Below are positions 45,528 through 53,069 of a stretch of DNA of 64,000 bases, piece by piece; position 1 is the stretch's first letter, and each line of letters starts with the position of its first letter. Under the pieces are notes generated by a model. That model was not told the DNA's origin, did no database searches, and was given only the letters and a program-made list of their open reading frames with translations. The position numbers and the translations under genes were made by a program. Source of the stretch: an uncultured Bacteroidales bacterium (GTDB lineage Bacteria > Bacteroidota > Bacteroidia > Bacteroidales > Salinivirgaceae); the NCBI GenBank assembly GCA_937981765.1, contig CALJOM010000007.1, forward strand, positions 1 through 64,000, in the 5' to 3' direction.

Positions 45528-47228
45528 ATGATCAAAAAATTAATCGAATGCGTTCCAAACTTTAGTGAAGGAAACGATTTAAATATTATTAAGCAGATAA
45601 CCGACGAAATAGAATCGGTAGTAGGAGTGCGCCTAATTGATGTCGATCCCGGTAAAGCCACTAACCGCACAGTTGTCACTTTTGTAGGAACACCCGAGGA
45701 GGTTTGCGAAGCTGCCTTTAGAGCTGTTAAAAAGGCTCAGGAATTAATCGATATGAGAAAACACAAAGGTGAACATCCACGCTTTGGTGCAACCGATGTT
45801 TGTCCACTTGTACCTGTATCTAACATTACCATGGAGGAGGTTGTCGAGTACGCTCATAAATTAGCAGAACGTATCGGCCGGGAGCTCAACATTCCTGTTT
45901 ATTGCTACGAGTTTGCAGCCAAAGAACCAAAACGGAAAAATCTAGCCAATTGCCGGGCAGGAGAGTATGAAGCCTTACCTCAGCGAATTGGAAGTGAAGA
46001 ATGGAAACCAGACTACGGACCTGCACAATGGACTGAAAGCATAGCTAAAAGTGGTGCAACCGCTGTTGGAGCACGCAATTTTTTGATTGCCTATAATGTA
46101 AATCTTAACACAACCTCAGTTCGCAGAGCCAATTCCATTGCATTCGACGTTCGTGAACGTGGGCGAGTTAAGCGCGAAGGCGATCCTATAAACGGTAAAA
46201 TTATCAAAGACGAAAACGGCAATCCTGTTTATGAACCGGGTTTACTGAAGGCTGTAAAAGCCATTGGCTGGTATATTGAAGAGTATGGTATTGCTCAGAT
46301 TTCGATGAATTTGACCGACATTACCGTAACCCCGCTCCATATAGCGTTCGATACAGTATGCGAAAGGGCTCATGCTCGTGGGTTACGGGTTACAGGCTCT
46401 GAGTTGGTGGGTGTTGTGCCTCTACAAGCCATGCTCGATGCCGGAAAATATTTTCTTAAAAAGCAAAATCGTTCGATCGGTATTCCCGACAGTGAGATAA
46501 TAAAAATTGCCATTAAATCGTTGGGTTTAGACGAATTATACCCGTTCGATCCAAAGAAAAAAATCATTGAATATATTCTTGAAGAAGAAAACCCAAAAGC
46601 CCTTGTTAAGAAGAATCTTGTCGACTTTGCTAACGAAACAGCCAGCGAATCGCCTGCTCCAGGTGGAGGTTCAATTTCTGCATACATGGGAGCTTTGGGT
46701 GCCGCATTAGCAACCATGGTAGCCAACCTTTCGTCGCACAAACGTGGTTGGGACGATCGTTGGGAAGAGTTCAGCAACTGGGCTGAAAAGGGTAAGGAAA
46801 TTCAGGAAAAACTAATCCGGTTAGTTGATGAAGATACCAATGCATTCAATCGAATAATGAGTGCTTTCGATCTTCCAAAAAATACCGAAGAAGAAAAAGT
46901 TGCCCGAAAATTAGCTGTTCAGGAAGCGACAAAATTTGCCACCGAGGTTCCTTTTAAAACAATGGAACTATGCTTCGAAGCTATAAAGGTTGCTAAAACT
47001 ATGGCAGAAATTGGGAATCCAAATTCGGTTACCGACGCCGGCGTTGGAGCTTTAGCTGCCCGTTCCGGTGCCTATGGGGCTTTTCTGAACGTTAAAATCA
47101 ATGCTGCTGGATTAGACGATAAACCATTTGCTACCTCTATTATTGCAAAAGGAGAGGAAATACTCCGACAAATTGAAACGCTTGAAAAGGAGGTGCTTGA
47201 AATAGTGAATTCAAAAATTACAGCTTAA
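45528..47228 (+). CDS. ftcD: Bifunctional glutamate formimidoyltransferase/cyclodeaminase
   Basis: This 566-residue fusion begins with a formiminotransferase (residues 1-330; KLIECVPNFSEGND, HKGEHPRFGATDVCPLVP, ELVGVVPLQAML). It continues with a formimidoyltetrahydrofolate cyclodeaminase domain (about 360-560; ASESPAPGGGSISAYMGALGAA). It moves the formimino group from formiminoglutamate to tetrahydrofolate and then releases ammonia, the last step of histidine breakdown linked to folate one-carbon units. The gene follows hutI closely. A strong intrinsic terminator starts 6 bases past its stop codon. Confidence 0.96.
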   Translation: MIKKLIECVPNFSEGNDLNIIKQITDEIESVVGVRLIDVDPGKATNRTVVTFVGTPEEVCEAAFRAVKKAQELIDMRKHKGEHPRFGATDVCPLVPVSNITMEEVVEYAHKLAERIGRELNIPVYCYEFAAKEPKRKNLANCRAGEYEALPQRIGSEEWKPDYGPAQWTESIAKSGATAVGARNFLIAYNVNLNTTSVRRANSIAFDVRERGRVKREGDPINGKIIKDENGNPVYEPGLLKAVKAIGWYIEEYGIAQISMNLTDITVTPLHIAFDTVCERAHARGLRVTGSELVGVVPLQAMLDAGKYFLKKQNRSIGIPDSEIIKIAIKSLGLDELYPFDPKKKIIEYILEEENPKALVKKNLVDFANETASESPAPGGGSISAYMGALGAALATMVANLSSHKRGWDDRWEEFSNWAEKGKEIQEKLIRLVDEDTNAFNRIMSAFDLPKNTEEEKVARKLAVQEATKFATEVPFKTMELCFEAIKVAKTMAEIGNPNSVTDAGVGALAARSGAYGAFLNVKINAAGLDDKPFATSIIAKGEEILRQIETLEKEVLEIVNSKITA

Positions 47229-47233
47229 TTTTT

Positions 47234-47275
47234 ATGGATACAACCACGTTGAAGGGTGGTTGTATCCATTTTTTT
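47234..47275 (+). terminator. Intrinsic terminator after hutI-ftcD
   Basis: ATGGATACAACCA (47234-47246) and TGGTTGTATCCAT (47257-47269) form a perfect 13-bp stem with a 10-base loop and a T-run (47269-47275). An ATG in its left arm makes a false in-frame start for the methyltransferase, whose true ATG is only 4 bases after the T-run. Confidence 0.88.
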
Positions 47276-47278
47276 ATC

Positions 47279-48064
47279 ATGTCAGAAATATTCTTTTCGG
47301 CTACACGTTTTATCCATTATCAATGGAAGGCTAAACACCGCAAAGGGCATGGTATACACAGCCCTTTGATTTACAAGTTTGTTTCTGAGGTTTTATGCAA
47401 AAGAGATATCTCCGAGATAGAAGTAGAAAATCGCAAGCTTTACCAAACCTTGTGTAAAGATAATCGAACAATATCTTTGCAAACCTTTGGGGCATTACAA
47501 ACTGATGTGGTGAAAATCGTTTCAATATCTCAAATTGCCCGTAAATCTACAACACGGGAAAAGTACCGGTTCCTTTTGGGGCGAATAGCTCATTATTACA
47601 AATTTCCGATAACAATAGAACTGGGCAGTTCATTAGGAATAACAAGCCATATTCTTTCAAAAAAATCTTTTGGTACAGTTGTCTCAGTTGAGGGATGCGA
47701 ACCTTTAGCGCAACTGGCACGTATAAATTTAGAGTCGTTAGGATGCAACAATTGCACAGTCATAAATCAGCCTTTTGAACAGTTTTTGTCTCAAATTAGG
47801 GAAATTACCCATCCAATCTTTGTTTATCTCGATGGTAATCATACGTATAAAGCCACGGTAGATTATTTTCATTTTTTCGAAAAAAATCTTAAGCCCGGGA
47901 GTATTGTGGCTATAGGGGATATTTATTGGTCGAAAGAAATGTCGGAAGCCTGGAGAGACATTTGCCAAAACCATCAATCGCGCTACACAGTAGATATTTT
48001 CGGATTAGGAATTGTATTTTTTCACACCAAGGCAATAGGGCAACACTATGTAATTCGTTTCTGA
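47279..48064 (+). CDS. Class I SAM-dependent methyltransferase
   Basis: This 261-residue protein has a class I methyltransferase core. Motif I is ITIELGSSLGITSHILS, then VVSVEGCEPLAQLARIN (acidic loop after strand 2) and IFVYLDGNHTYKATVDYF. The layout resembles catechol O-methyltransferase-like proteins. The N-terminal segment ATRFIHYQWKAKHRKGHGIHSPLIYKF is typical of an uncharacterised Bacteroidota group. The substrate is unknown. An in-frame ATG at 47234 is rejected because it lies in the hairpin stem of the terminator. Confidence 0.85.
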   Translation: MSEIFFSATRFIHYQWKAKHRKGHGIHSPLIYKFVSEVLCKRDISEIEVENRKLYQTLCKDNRTISLQTFGALQTDVVKIVSISQIARKSTTREKYRFLLGRIAHYYKFPITIELGSSLGITSHILSKKSFGTVVSVEGCEPLAQLARINLESLGCNNCTVINQPFEQFLSQIREITHPIFVYLDGNHTYKATVDYFHFFEKNLKPGSIVAIGDIYWSKEMSEAWRDICQNHQSRYTVDIFGLGIVFFHTKAIGQHYVIRF

Positions 48065-48092
48065 AGGTGGCTTTTAGAATTTTCACTTTCCC

Positions 48093-49334
48093 TTAAACCT
48101 CAAGCCCGAAAACTGTAACATCGTCCAATTGCGGATTCGATCCCTTCCAGTCGAAATATGTGCTTAGGATTAGACGTTTTTGCTTATAAATGTTTTCAAA
48201 GCATATACTTTCCAGCATATTTTTGAAACGAGCGTAACCAAACCGTAATAATTCATCGCCACCTAACTGGTCAATAATTCCATCAGTAAAAAGGTAAATA
48301 CGGTCGTTGGGCAATAGTTTAATGGTTTCGGTAATAAATTCAGTATTTGAGAATACAGAGCCGAGAGAGTTTTTTACTGGTGGAAGTTCCATAATTTTTT
48401 TATCGCGTGCTATAAACGCGGGAAGATTAGCACCGGCATATCTTAGGGTAAGAGTTTCGAAATTGATACAAATCAAGGCGATGTCCATACTATGATGACC
48501 TTGAAACCGTTCATCGCTGGATGAAAATGCCTGTTTTATCTTTTTATTGAGTGTGGATAAAATTTTCCCTGGGTTAGGGTCTTGCATGGAATTGACAATC
48601 TCGTTCAGATAAGTAATTCCAAGAATTGAAATTAGTCCTGCCGGTACCCCATGTCCTGTACAATCGGCTATTGCCAGGCAGTATTCATTGTAGCGTTGAG
48701 CAAACCAATAGAAGTCGCCGCTGACTTTCTGGTAGGGTTGGAAAATTAAAAAACAACTTTCGAACTTCAGTTTCAGTAATTTTTCGGAAGGAAGGAGATT
48801 TCTTTGAATAATTCCGGCATATTCAATTGATTCTCTAATGCTTTCGTTTTGCTCAAGAATTTTTTGATTCTGTTGGTTAATTTTGTTATTTTTTTCAATC
48901 AAAGCGTACTCCAGCCGTTCTTTCGATTTTAAACGCTTTACAAGAGTTTTTAGTAAATTGTTAGAGAAAGGCAAACTTTGTTGAAGCAAATTATTGAAGA
49001 TGTCGGAAGGGATAATTAAAAGTTCTGTATCAGCAATAGCTTGTGCATGAGTGTTGTGTTGGCGTTTTTCAATGAGTGAATATTCGCCGAAATATCTTCC
49101 CGGGCCGAGTTCCAGTGCTTTATGGGCATGAATCTGAAGGCGCACAACACCACTGAGAATTAAATAAAACGCGTTCGAATAGTCGTTAGGTTCAAATATC
49201 ACATCGCCGGCTTTGTACTTTATCAACCACGACGATTTTACCACCTGCTCTAGCTGATATCCCTGTGTACCTTTAAAAATGGGGAACAGAGCAAGTTTTT
49301 TCAAAAACTCTTCACGATTTTCATTGCTACTCAT
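48093..49334 (-). CDS. Cyclic-nucleotide-binding-domain SpoIIE phosphatase
   Basis: This 413-residue cytosolic protein (from ATG 49334) has an N-terminal cNMP-binding/CRP-like domain (about 10-125; FPIFKGTQGYQL, AGDVIFEPND, GRYFGEYSLIEKR). A coiled coil follows (about 130-170), then a SpoIIE/PP2C-type phosphatase (about 190-413). The metal ligands look intact: VSGDFYWF, IADCTGHGVPAGLIS, YLFTDGIIDQ and LDDVTVFGLEV. It probably removes phosphate from a STAS-type or other phospho-Ser/Thr partner in response to a nucleotide or membrane signal. An earlier in-frame start (49415) would place the -7 box inside the gene, so I reject it. The PorE-like and STAS/PAS genes lie about 1.7 and 3.7 kb beyond the EamA gene. 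Confidence 0.9.
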   Translation of the reverse strand: MSSNENREEFLKKLALFPIFKGTQGYQLEQVVKSSWLIKYKAGDVIFEPNDYSNAFYLILSGVVRLQIHAHKALELGPGRYFGEYSLIEKRQHNTHAQAIADTELLIIPSDIFNNLLQQSLPFSNNLLKTLVKRLKSKERLEYALIEKNNKINQQNQKILEQNESIRESIEYAGIIQRNLLPSEKLLKLKFESCFLIFQPYQKVSGDFYWFAQRYNEYCLAIADCTGHGVPAGLISILGITYLNEIVNSMQDPNPGKILSTLNKKIKQAFSSSDERFQGHHSMDIALICINFETLTLRYAGANLPAFIARDKKIMELPPVKNSLGSVFSNTEFITETIKLLPNDRIYLFTDGIIDQLGGDELLRFGYARFKNMLESICFENIYKQKRLILSTYFDWKGSNPQLDDVTVFGLEV

Positions 49335-49338
49335 ATTG

Positions 49339-49346
49339 CAAAGGTA
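49339..49346 (-). promoter_or_regulatory. -7 box of the cNMP/SpoIIE gene
   Basis: The minus strand reads TACCTTTG, a full match, with its last G 5 bases before the ATG. The predicted transcript would be leaderless or nearly so. It is 3 bases from the oppositely directed -7 box at 49350-49357. Confidence 0.5.
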
Positions 49347-49349
49347 GGA

Positions 49350-49357
49350 TATTTTTG
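49350..49357 (+). promoter_or_regulatory. -7 box of the EamA transporter gene
   Basis: TATTTTTG matches TAnnTTTG. The start site near 49362 lies downstream of the first in-frame start (49355), supporting ATG 49415. The box overlaps the promoter of the divergent SpoIIE gene. Confidence 0.5.
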
Positions 49358-49414
49358 GATATGAATAGTTCAGGAATTTTTCTGATATTCGCAGACGGAA
49401 AATATCCGTTGCCA

Positions 49415-50344
49415 ATGATTTTTATACAACAACACCTAGGAGAATCCGCAGCATTATTAACAGCTCTTTTGTGGGCGTTTACTGCTATTTTTTTTGAGTT
49501 AGCCGGGAAACAAATCGGCTCTCTGCAGGTAAATCTCTTCCGTTTAATCTTTGCCTTGGTTTTGCTTACCATTTTCAACCACTTTTACCGTGGAATGGCT
49601 TGGCCAAACGATGCGTCCACGCATCAATGGATTTGGCTTATTATTTCGGGATTGGTTGGATTTGTTTTTGGAGATTTATTGCTTTTCAAGGCATATGTAC
49701 TTGTTGGCTCTAGAATATCGATGCTGATTATGGCTTTGGCACCCTTTTTCTCGGCAATTTCAGGTCGGATAATGCTAAACGAAGTATTATCGGTTAAATC
49801 GTTGCTGGGAATGTTCGTAACTTTTTTCGGGATAATTCTTGTTGTTTTGGGGCGTAAAAAAAACGCAGAAAATACCGGAAACGACAGCAAGTTTTTCTCT
49901 TTTGCTCTGAAACATAATCCTCAGGGATTATTGTTTGCCTTAGGAGGTGCTTTTGGCCAGGGCTTTGGATTGGTTTTAAGCAAATATGGAATGCAAGGCT
50001 TCGACCCGTTTGCAAGTACACAAATTCGTATTATTGCCGGGGTAAGTGGTTTTTCGTTAGTATTTCTTTCTACACGCCGATGGCAATATCTAAAAGAAGC
50101 AGTAAAGAAACCAAAAGCTATATACTATACACTTGCGGGTTCGGTATTTGGTCCATTTTTAGGAGTAAGCCTATCGCTTCTGGCTGTTAAATACACAAGC
50201 GCCGGCATTGCTGCTACGTTAATGTCTATAGTCCCTGTAATAATTATTGTTCCGGCCGCACTAATCTTTAAAGAAAAAATAGCAATCAAGGAGGTTGTTG
50301 GATCTCTGATTTCAACAGGCGGAGTAGCCCTATTCTTTTTATAG
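49415..50344 (+). CDS. EamA/DMT-superfamily transporter
   Basis: This 309-residue inner-membrane protein has two EamA repeats with about ten hydrophobic helices. The first begins ALLTALLWAFTAIFFELAGKQIG and includes LIISGLVGFVFGDLLLFKAY, and the second includes GLLFALGGAFGQGFGLVLSK. The last helices read LAVKYTSAGIAATLMSIVPV. Members export or import metabolites such as amino acids or cofactors; the substrate here is not predictable. It precedes queE by 8 bases, so the two may share a transcript. Confidence 0.9.
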   Translation: MIFIQQHLGESAALLTALLWAFTAIFFELAGKQIGSLQVNLFRLIFALVLLTIFNHFYRGMAWPNDASTHQWIWLIISGLVGFVFGDLLLFKAYVLVGSRISMLIMALAPFFSAISGRIMLNEVLSVKSLLGMFVTFFGIILVVLGRKKNAENTGNDSKFFSFALKHNPQGLLFALGGAFGQGFGLVLSKYGMQGFDPFASTQIRIIAGVSGFSLVFLSTRRWQYLKEAVKKPKAIYYTLAGSVFGPFLGVSLSLLAVKYTSAGIAATLMSIVPVIIIVPAALIFKEKIAIKEVVGSLISTGGVALFFL

Positions 50345-50352
50345 CAATTACC

Positions 50353-50979
50353 ATGAAAGACCAAAGTTTACTTGCGGATGGTGATGTCCTGCCACTGGTT
50401 GAGGAATTTTATAGTATTCAAGGCGAAGGATATCATGCAGGGAAAGCAGCCTATTTTATTCGCATTGGTGGATGTGATATTGCCTGCCATTTCTGCGACA
50501 CAAAAATATCCTGGGATTCTACCATTCATCCATTGGTGAGTGTTCAAGAAATAATAAACCGGGTCTTGGCAACCCCTGCCCGAAGTGTGGTGGTAACCGG
50601 TGGAGAACCTGCCCTCTATAATCTTTCAAAACTTACCTCTGCAATAGCCTATCATAAAGTAGAAGCTTTCCTTGAAACCAGTGGAGCATATCCAGTTTCG
50701 GGTTTTTGGAAATGGATTTGCGTTTCTCCTAAACCATGGAAACCTCCAATTCGTGAAAACCTTTTCAGAGCTGATGAATTGAAAGTTATAATCGAAACAG
50801 AATCCGACCTTCATTTTGCTGAGGAAATGGCTCAATATACAGCTCCGGAATGTAAACTTTTTTTACAGCCTGAATTTTCAAAATTTCGGCATTGTGTGCC
50901 TTTGATTGTGGAATATATAAAAAACAATCCCAAGTGGAACGTATCAGTGCAGATTCACAAGTTTTTAGATATTCCATAA
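50353..50979 (+). CDS. queE: 7-carboxy-7-deazaguanine synthase
   Basis: QueE (208 aa) is a radical-SAM enzyme making 7-carboxy-7-deazaguanine from carboxytetrahydropterin, the precursor of queuosine. It has the SIQGEGYHAGKAAYFIRIGGC opening and the cluster motif CDIACHFCDTKISWD, then VVVTGGEPALYNL and a C-terminal VQIHKFLDIP. The three Cys of CxxxCxxC are Cys46-Cys50-Cys53 or very close by count. With queA at 28361 it supports de novo queuosine synthesis; queC, queD and queF are not in the window. Confidence 0.95.
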   Translation: MKDQSLLADGDVLPLVEEFYSIQGEGYHAGKAAYFIRIGGCDIACHFCDTKISWDSTIHPLVSVQEIINRVLATPARSVVVTGGEPALYNLSKLTSAIAYHKVEAFLETSGAYPVSGFWKWICVSPKPWKPPIRENLFRADELKVIIETESDLHFAEEMAQYTAPECKLFLQPEFSKFRHCVPLIVEYIKNNPKWNVSVQIHKFLDIP

Positions 50980-51022
50980 TTTGGCACAATATTTTACGTT
51001 ACTGTGAAAAAAAGATATTTTG

Positions 51023-51030
51023 TATTTTTG
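51023..51030 (+). promoter_or_regulatory. -7 box of the PorE-like gene
   Basis: TATTTTTG matches TAnnTTTG. Transcription would begin near 51035, giving a short leader to ATG 51050 (or GTG 51044). Confidence 0.5.
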
Positions 51031-51049
51031 ATTTAAACCCCTAGTGATA

Positions 51050-52975
51050 ATGAAATTAGTTATTAGACTTTTAACACTGCTCTTTTTTATCATCCTAGCA
51101 GTTTCCAGAACCGAATCCCAAGATTCCAAACCACGTAACATACGATCCCAGAAAGCCTTCGAGCAAGGGAAAAATTATTACGACATGCGAATTTTTGGAA
51201 TGGCCATTGAAAGTCTAAAGGAAGCTCTTTCTTATGACCCCAATTATGTTGACGCTTATCTTTTACTTGCTCAGAGTTATTACGAAGTTGATAGTGTAGA
51301 GCAACAACTTTGGGCAATCAATAAGGTATTGCAGCTAAACCCGGAAATTTTTCCGCCAATTTATATTGCACGGGCAGAAGCCTATCACTTACTTGGCCAA
51401 TACGAGAATGCTTACCGTGACATAGAGTATTTTAAAAAACGGTACTTAGACCTTTATAATAAAAATGAGAAATATATCGATAGAGTTGAAAGCAAAGTGG
51501 GGTTCAGTTTAAATGCCGTTAAAAATCCGTTAGATGTTCAAATTCGGCCATTACCACCGCAGATTAATACCTTTCGTGATGAGTATTGGCCATCGTTTAC
51601 CGTAGATAACAGTTGGTTTTTATTCACCCGCCAGACACGAATTAATAAAGATCGATTTCGTGAAGATTTGTGGATTTGCCAGGTAAACGGAGGAATATTC
51701 GGCACACCTCAACCCCTCGACGATATAAACTCTAACGACAACGAAGGGGCCTCTTTTATGAGTCCGGATGGCCGATATATACTCTTTACCGGCTGTAATC
51801 GTCCGGATGGTTTGGGAAGTTGCGATATCTATTTAACCGTTAACAAGGATGGGAAATGGGCAACACCAAAGCGCCTAGGGCCTACAGTCAACAGTAAACA
51901 TTGGGAATCGAGGCCTGTTATTAGCGCTGATGGTAAAACCCTATATTTTGCCAGTAACCGACCGGGAGGATACGGTCGCATAGATTTATATAAAAGTTCT
52001 TTGCTAGGATACGACTCAGACGGGTTCCCTATTTGGGGACCAGCCGAAAATCTTGGTCCTGAGATCAATACAGAGGGTAACGAAATGGCACCTTTCATTC
52101 ATCCCGACAATATCACCCTTTACTTTAGCTCAAATTATCATCCTGGACTGGGTAGATACGATATTTTCAAAAGCGTGTTTAAAAACGGAAAATGGTCGAA
52201 ACCGGTAAACTTAGAATATCCTATTAATACAGAAAAAGATGAAATTGGTATTTTTGTTCAGTCTGACGGAAAAACTGCCTACATCTCAAAAAAGACCGGA
52301 AATCCTATACGTTGGGATATTTTCTATTTTGAGCTGCCGGCTCCGCTTCAGGCTAAAAAGGTAACTTACGCCAAAGGCCAGGTAGAAGATAAAGTAACCC
52401 ATGCTCCAATATCAGCAACCATAGAAATGTTTGATGTTGATAAACCGGAGGACTTTATTGTAGTAAACTCCAACAATTACGGCGAATTTTTGGTTTCTAT
52501 GGTATCGGGGAAACGCTATGGAATGAACGTCGATCGAGAAGGCTATTTATTTTATTCAAACCATTTCGAAATTGATACCTTAAATCCGGAATCTTATAAT
52601 TTGCTAATTCAGCTAGAGCCCATTAAAGAAGGGGCTGTTTTAGTTTTGAACAATGTGTTTTTCGATTTTGACAGCTATAATCTTACGGCAGAATCTAAAA
52701 AAGAACTAGCAAAGCTTGTAACTTTTTTAAAACAAAATCCATCCGTAAAAATCGAAATCGGTGGTCACACTGATAATATGGGCGAGACAAGCTATAATAA
52801 AAATTTATCTGAAAATCGAGCAAAGTCTGTTTATAACTACCTTATACAAAACGGTATTGACCGCTATAGGCTAACTTTTAAAGGATACGGAGCCTCCCAA
52901 CCTGTAGCCGATAATAATTCTGAAGATGGAAGAGCACTAAATCGACGAACGGAAATTAAAATTTTATCGAAATAG
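51050..52975 (+). CDS. PorE-like OmpA-family protein (TPR, PD40, OmpA)
   Basis: This 641-residue envelope protein has a signal peptide (LVIRLLTLLFFIILAV), a TPR segment (about 30-140), a PD40/WD40-like propeller (about 170-430; GASFMSPDGRYILFTG, SRPVISADGKTLYFASNR), a carboxypeptidase-regulatory-like domain (about 445-525) and an OmpA C-terminal peptidoglycan-binding domain (about 530-641; VFFDFDSYNLT, GHTDNMG, NLSENRAKSVYNYL). This order matches PorE of the type IX secretion system, but many Bacteroidota paralogues share it and no lipobox Cys is visible. The window does contain a T9SS cargo gene. Confidence 0.85.
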   Translation: MKLVIRLLTLLFFIILAVSRTESQDSKPRNIRSQKAFEQGKNYYDMRIFGMAIESLKEALSYDPNYVDAYLLLAQSYYEVDSVEQQLWAINKVLQLNPEIFPPIYIARAEAYHLLGQYENAYRDIEYFKKRYLDLYNKNEKYIDRVESKVGFSLNAVKNPLDVQIRPLPPQINTFRDEYWPSFTVDNSWFLFTRQTRINKDRFREDLWICQVNGGIFGTPQPLDDINSNDNEGASFMSPDGRYILFTGCNRPDGLGSCDIYLTVNKDGKWATPKRLGPTVNSKHWESRPVISADGKTLYFASNRPGGYGRIDLYKSSLLGYDSDGFPIWGPAENLGPEINTEGNEMAPFIHPDNITLYFSSNYHPGLGRYDIFKSVFKNGKWSKPVNLEYPINTEKDEIGIFVQSDGKTAYISKKTGNPIRWDIFYFELPAPLQAKKVTYAKGQVEDKVTHAPISATIEMFDVDKPEDFIVVNSNNYGEFLVSMVSGKRYGMNVDREGYLFYSNHFEIDTLNPESYNLLIQLEPIKEGAVLVLNNVFFDFDSYNLTAESKKELAKLVTFLKQNPSVKIEIGGHTDNMGETSYNKNLSENRAKSVYNYLIQNGIDRYRLTFKGYGASQPVADNNSEDGRALNRRTEIKILSK

Positions 52976-53069
52976 TGTTGAATATCCTATTCGGTTAAAA
53001 ATTGGGTTTTTACTTTTTTTTGTCAAAAATTGGCAATATATTCGAGGAAACTAGACAGATAAATGTTTT

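Noticed and set aside
46370-46777. 135-residue ORF antisense to ftcD
   Set aside because: Opposite a strongly conserved enzyme, with no promoter or recognisable domain.
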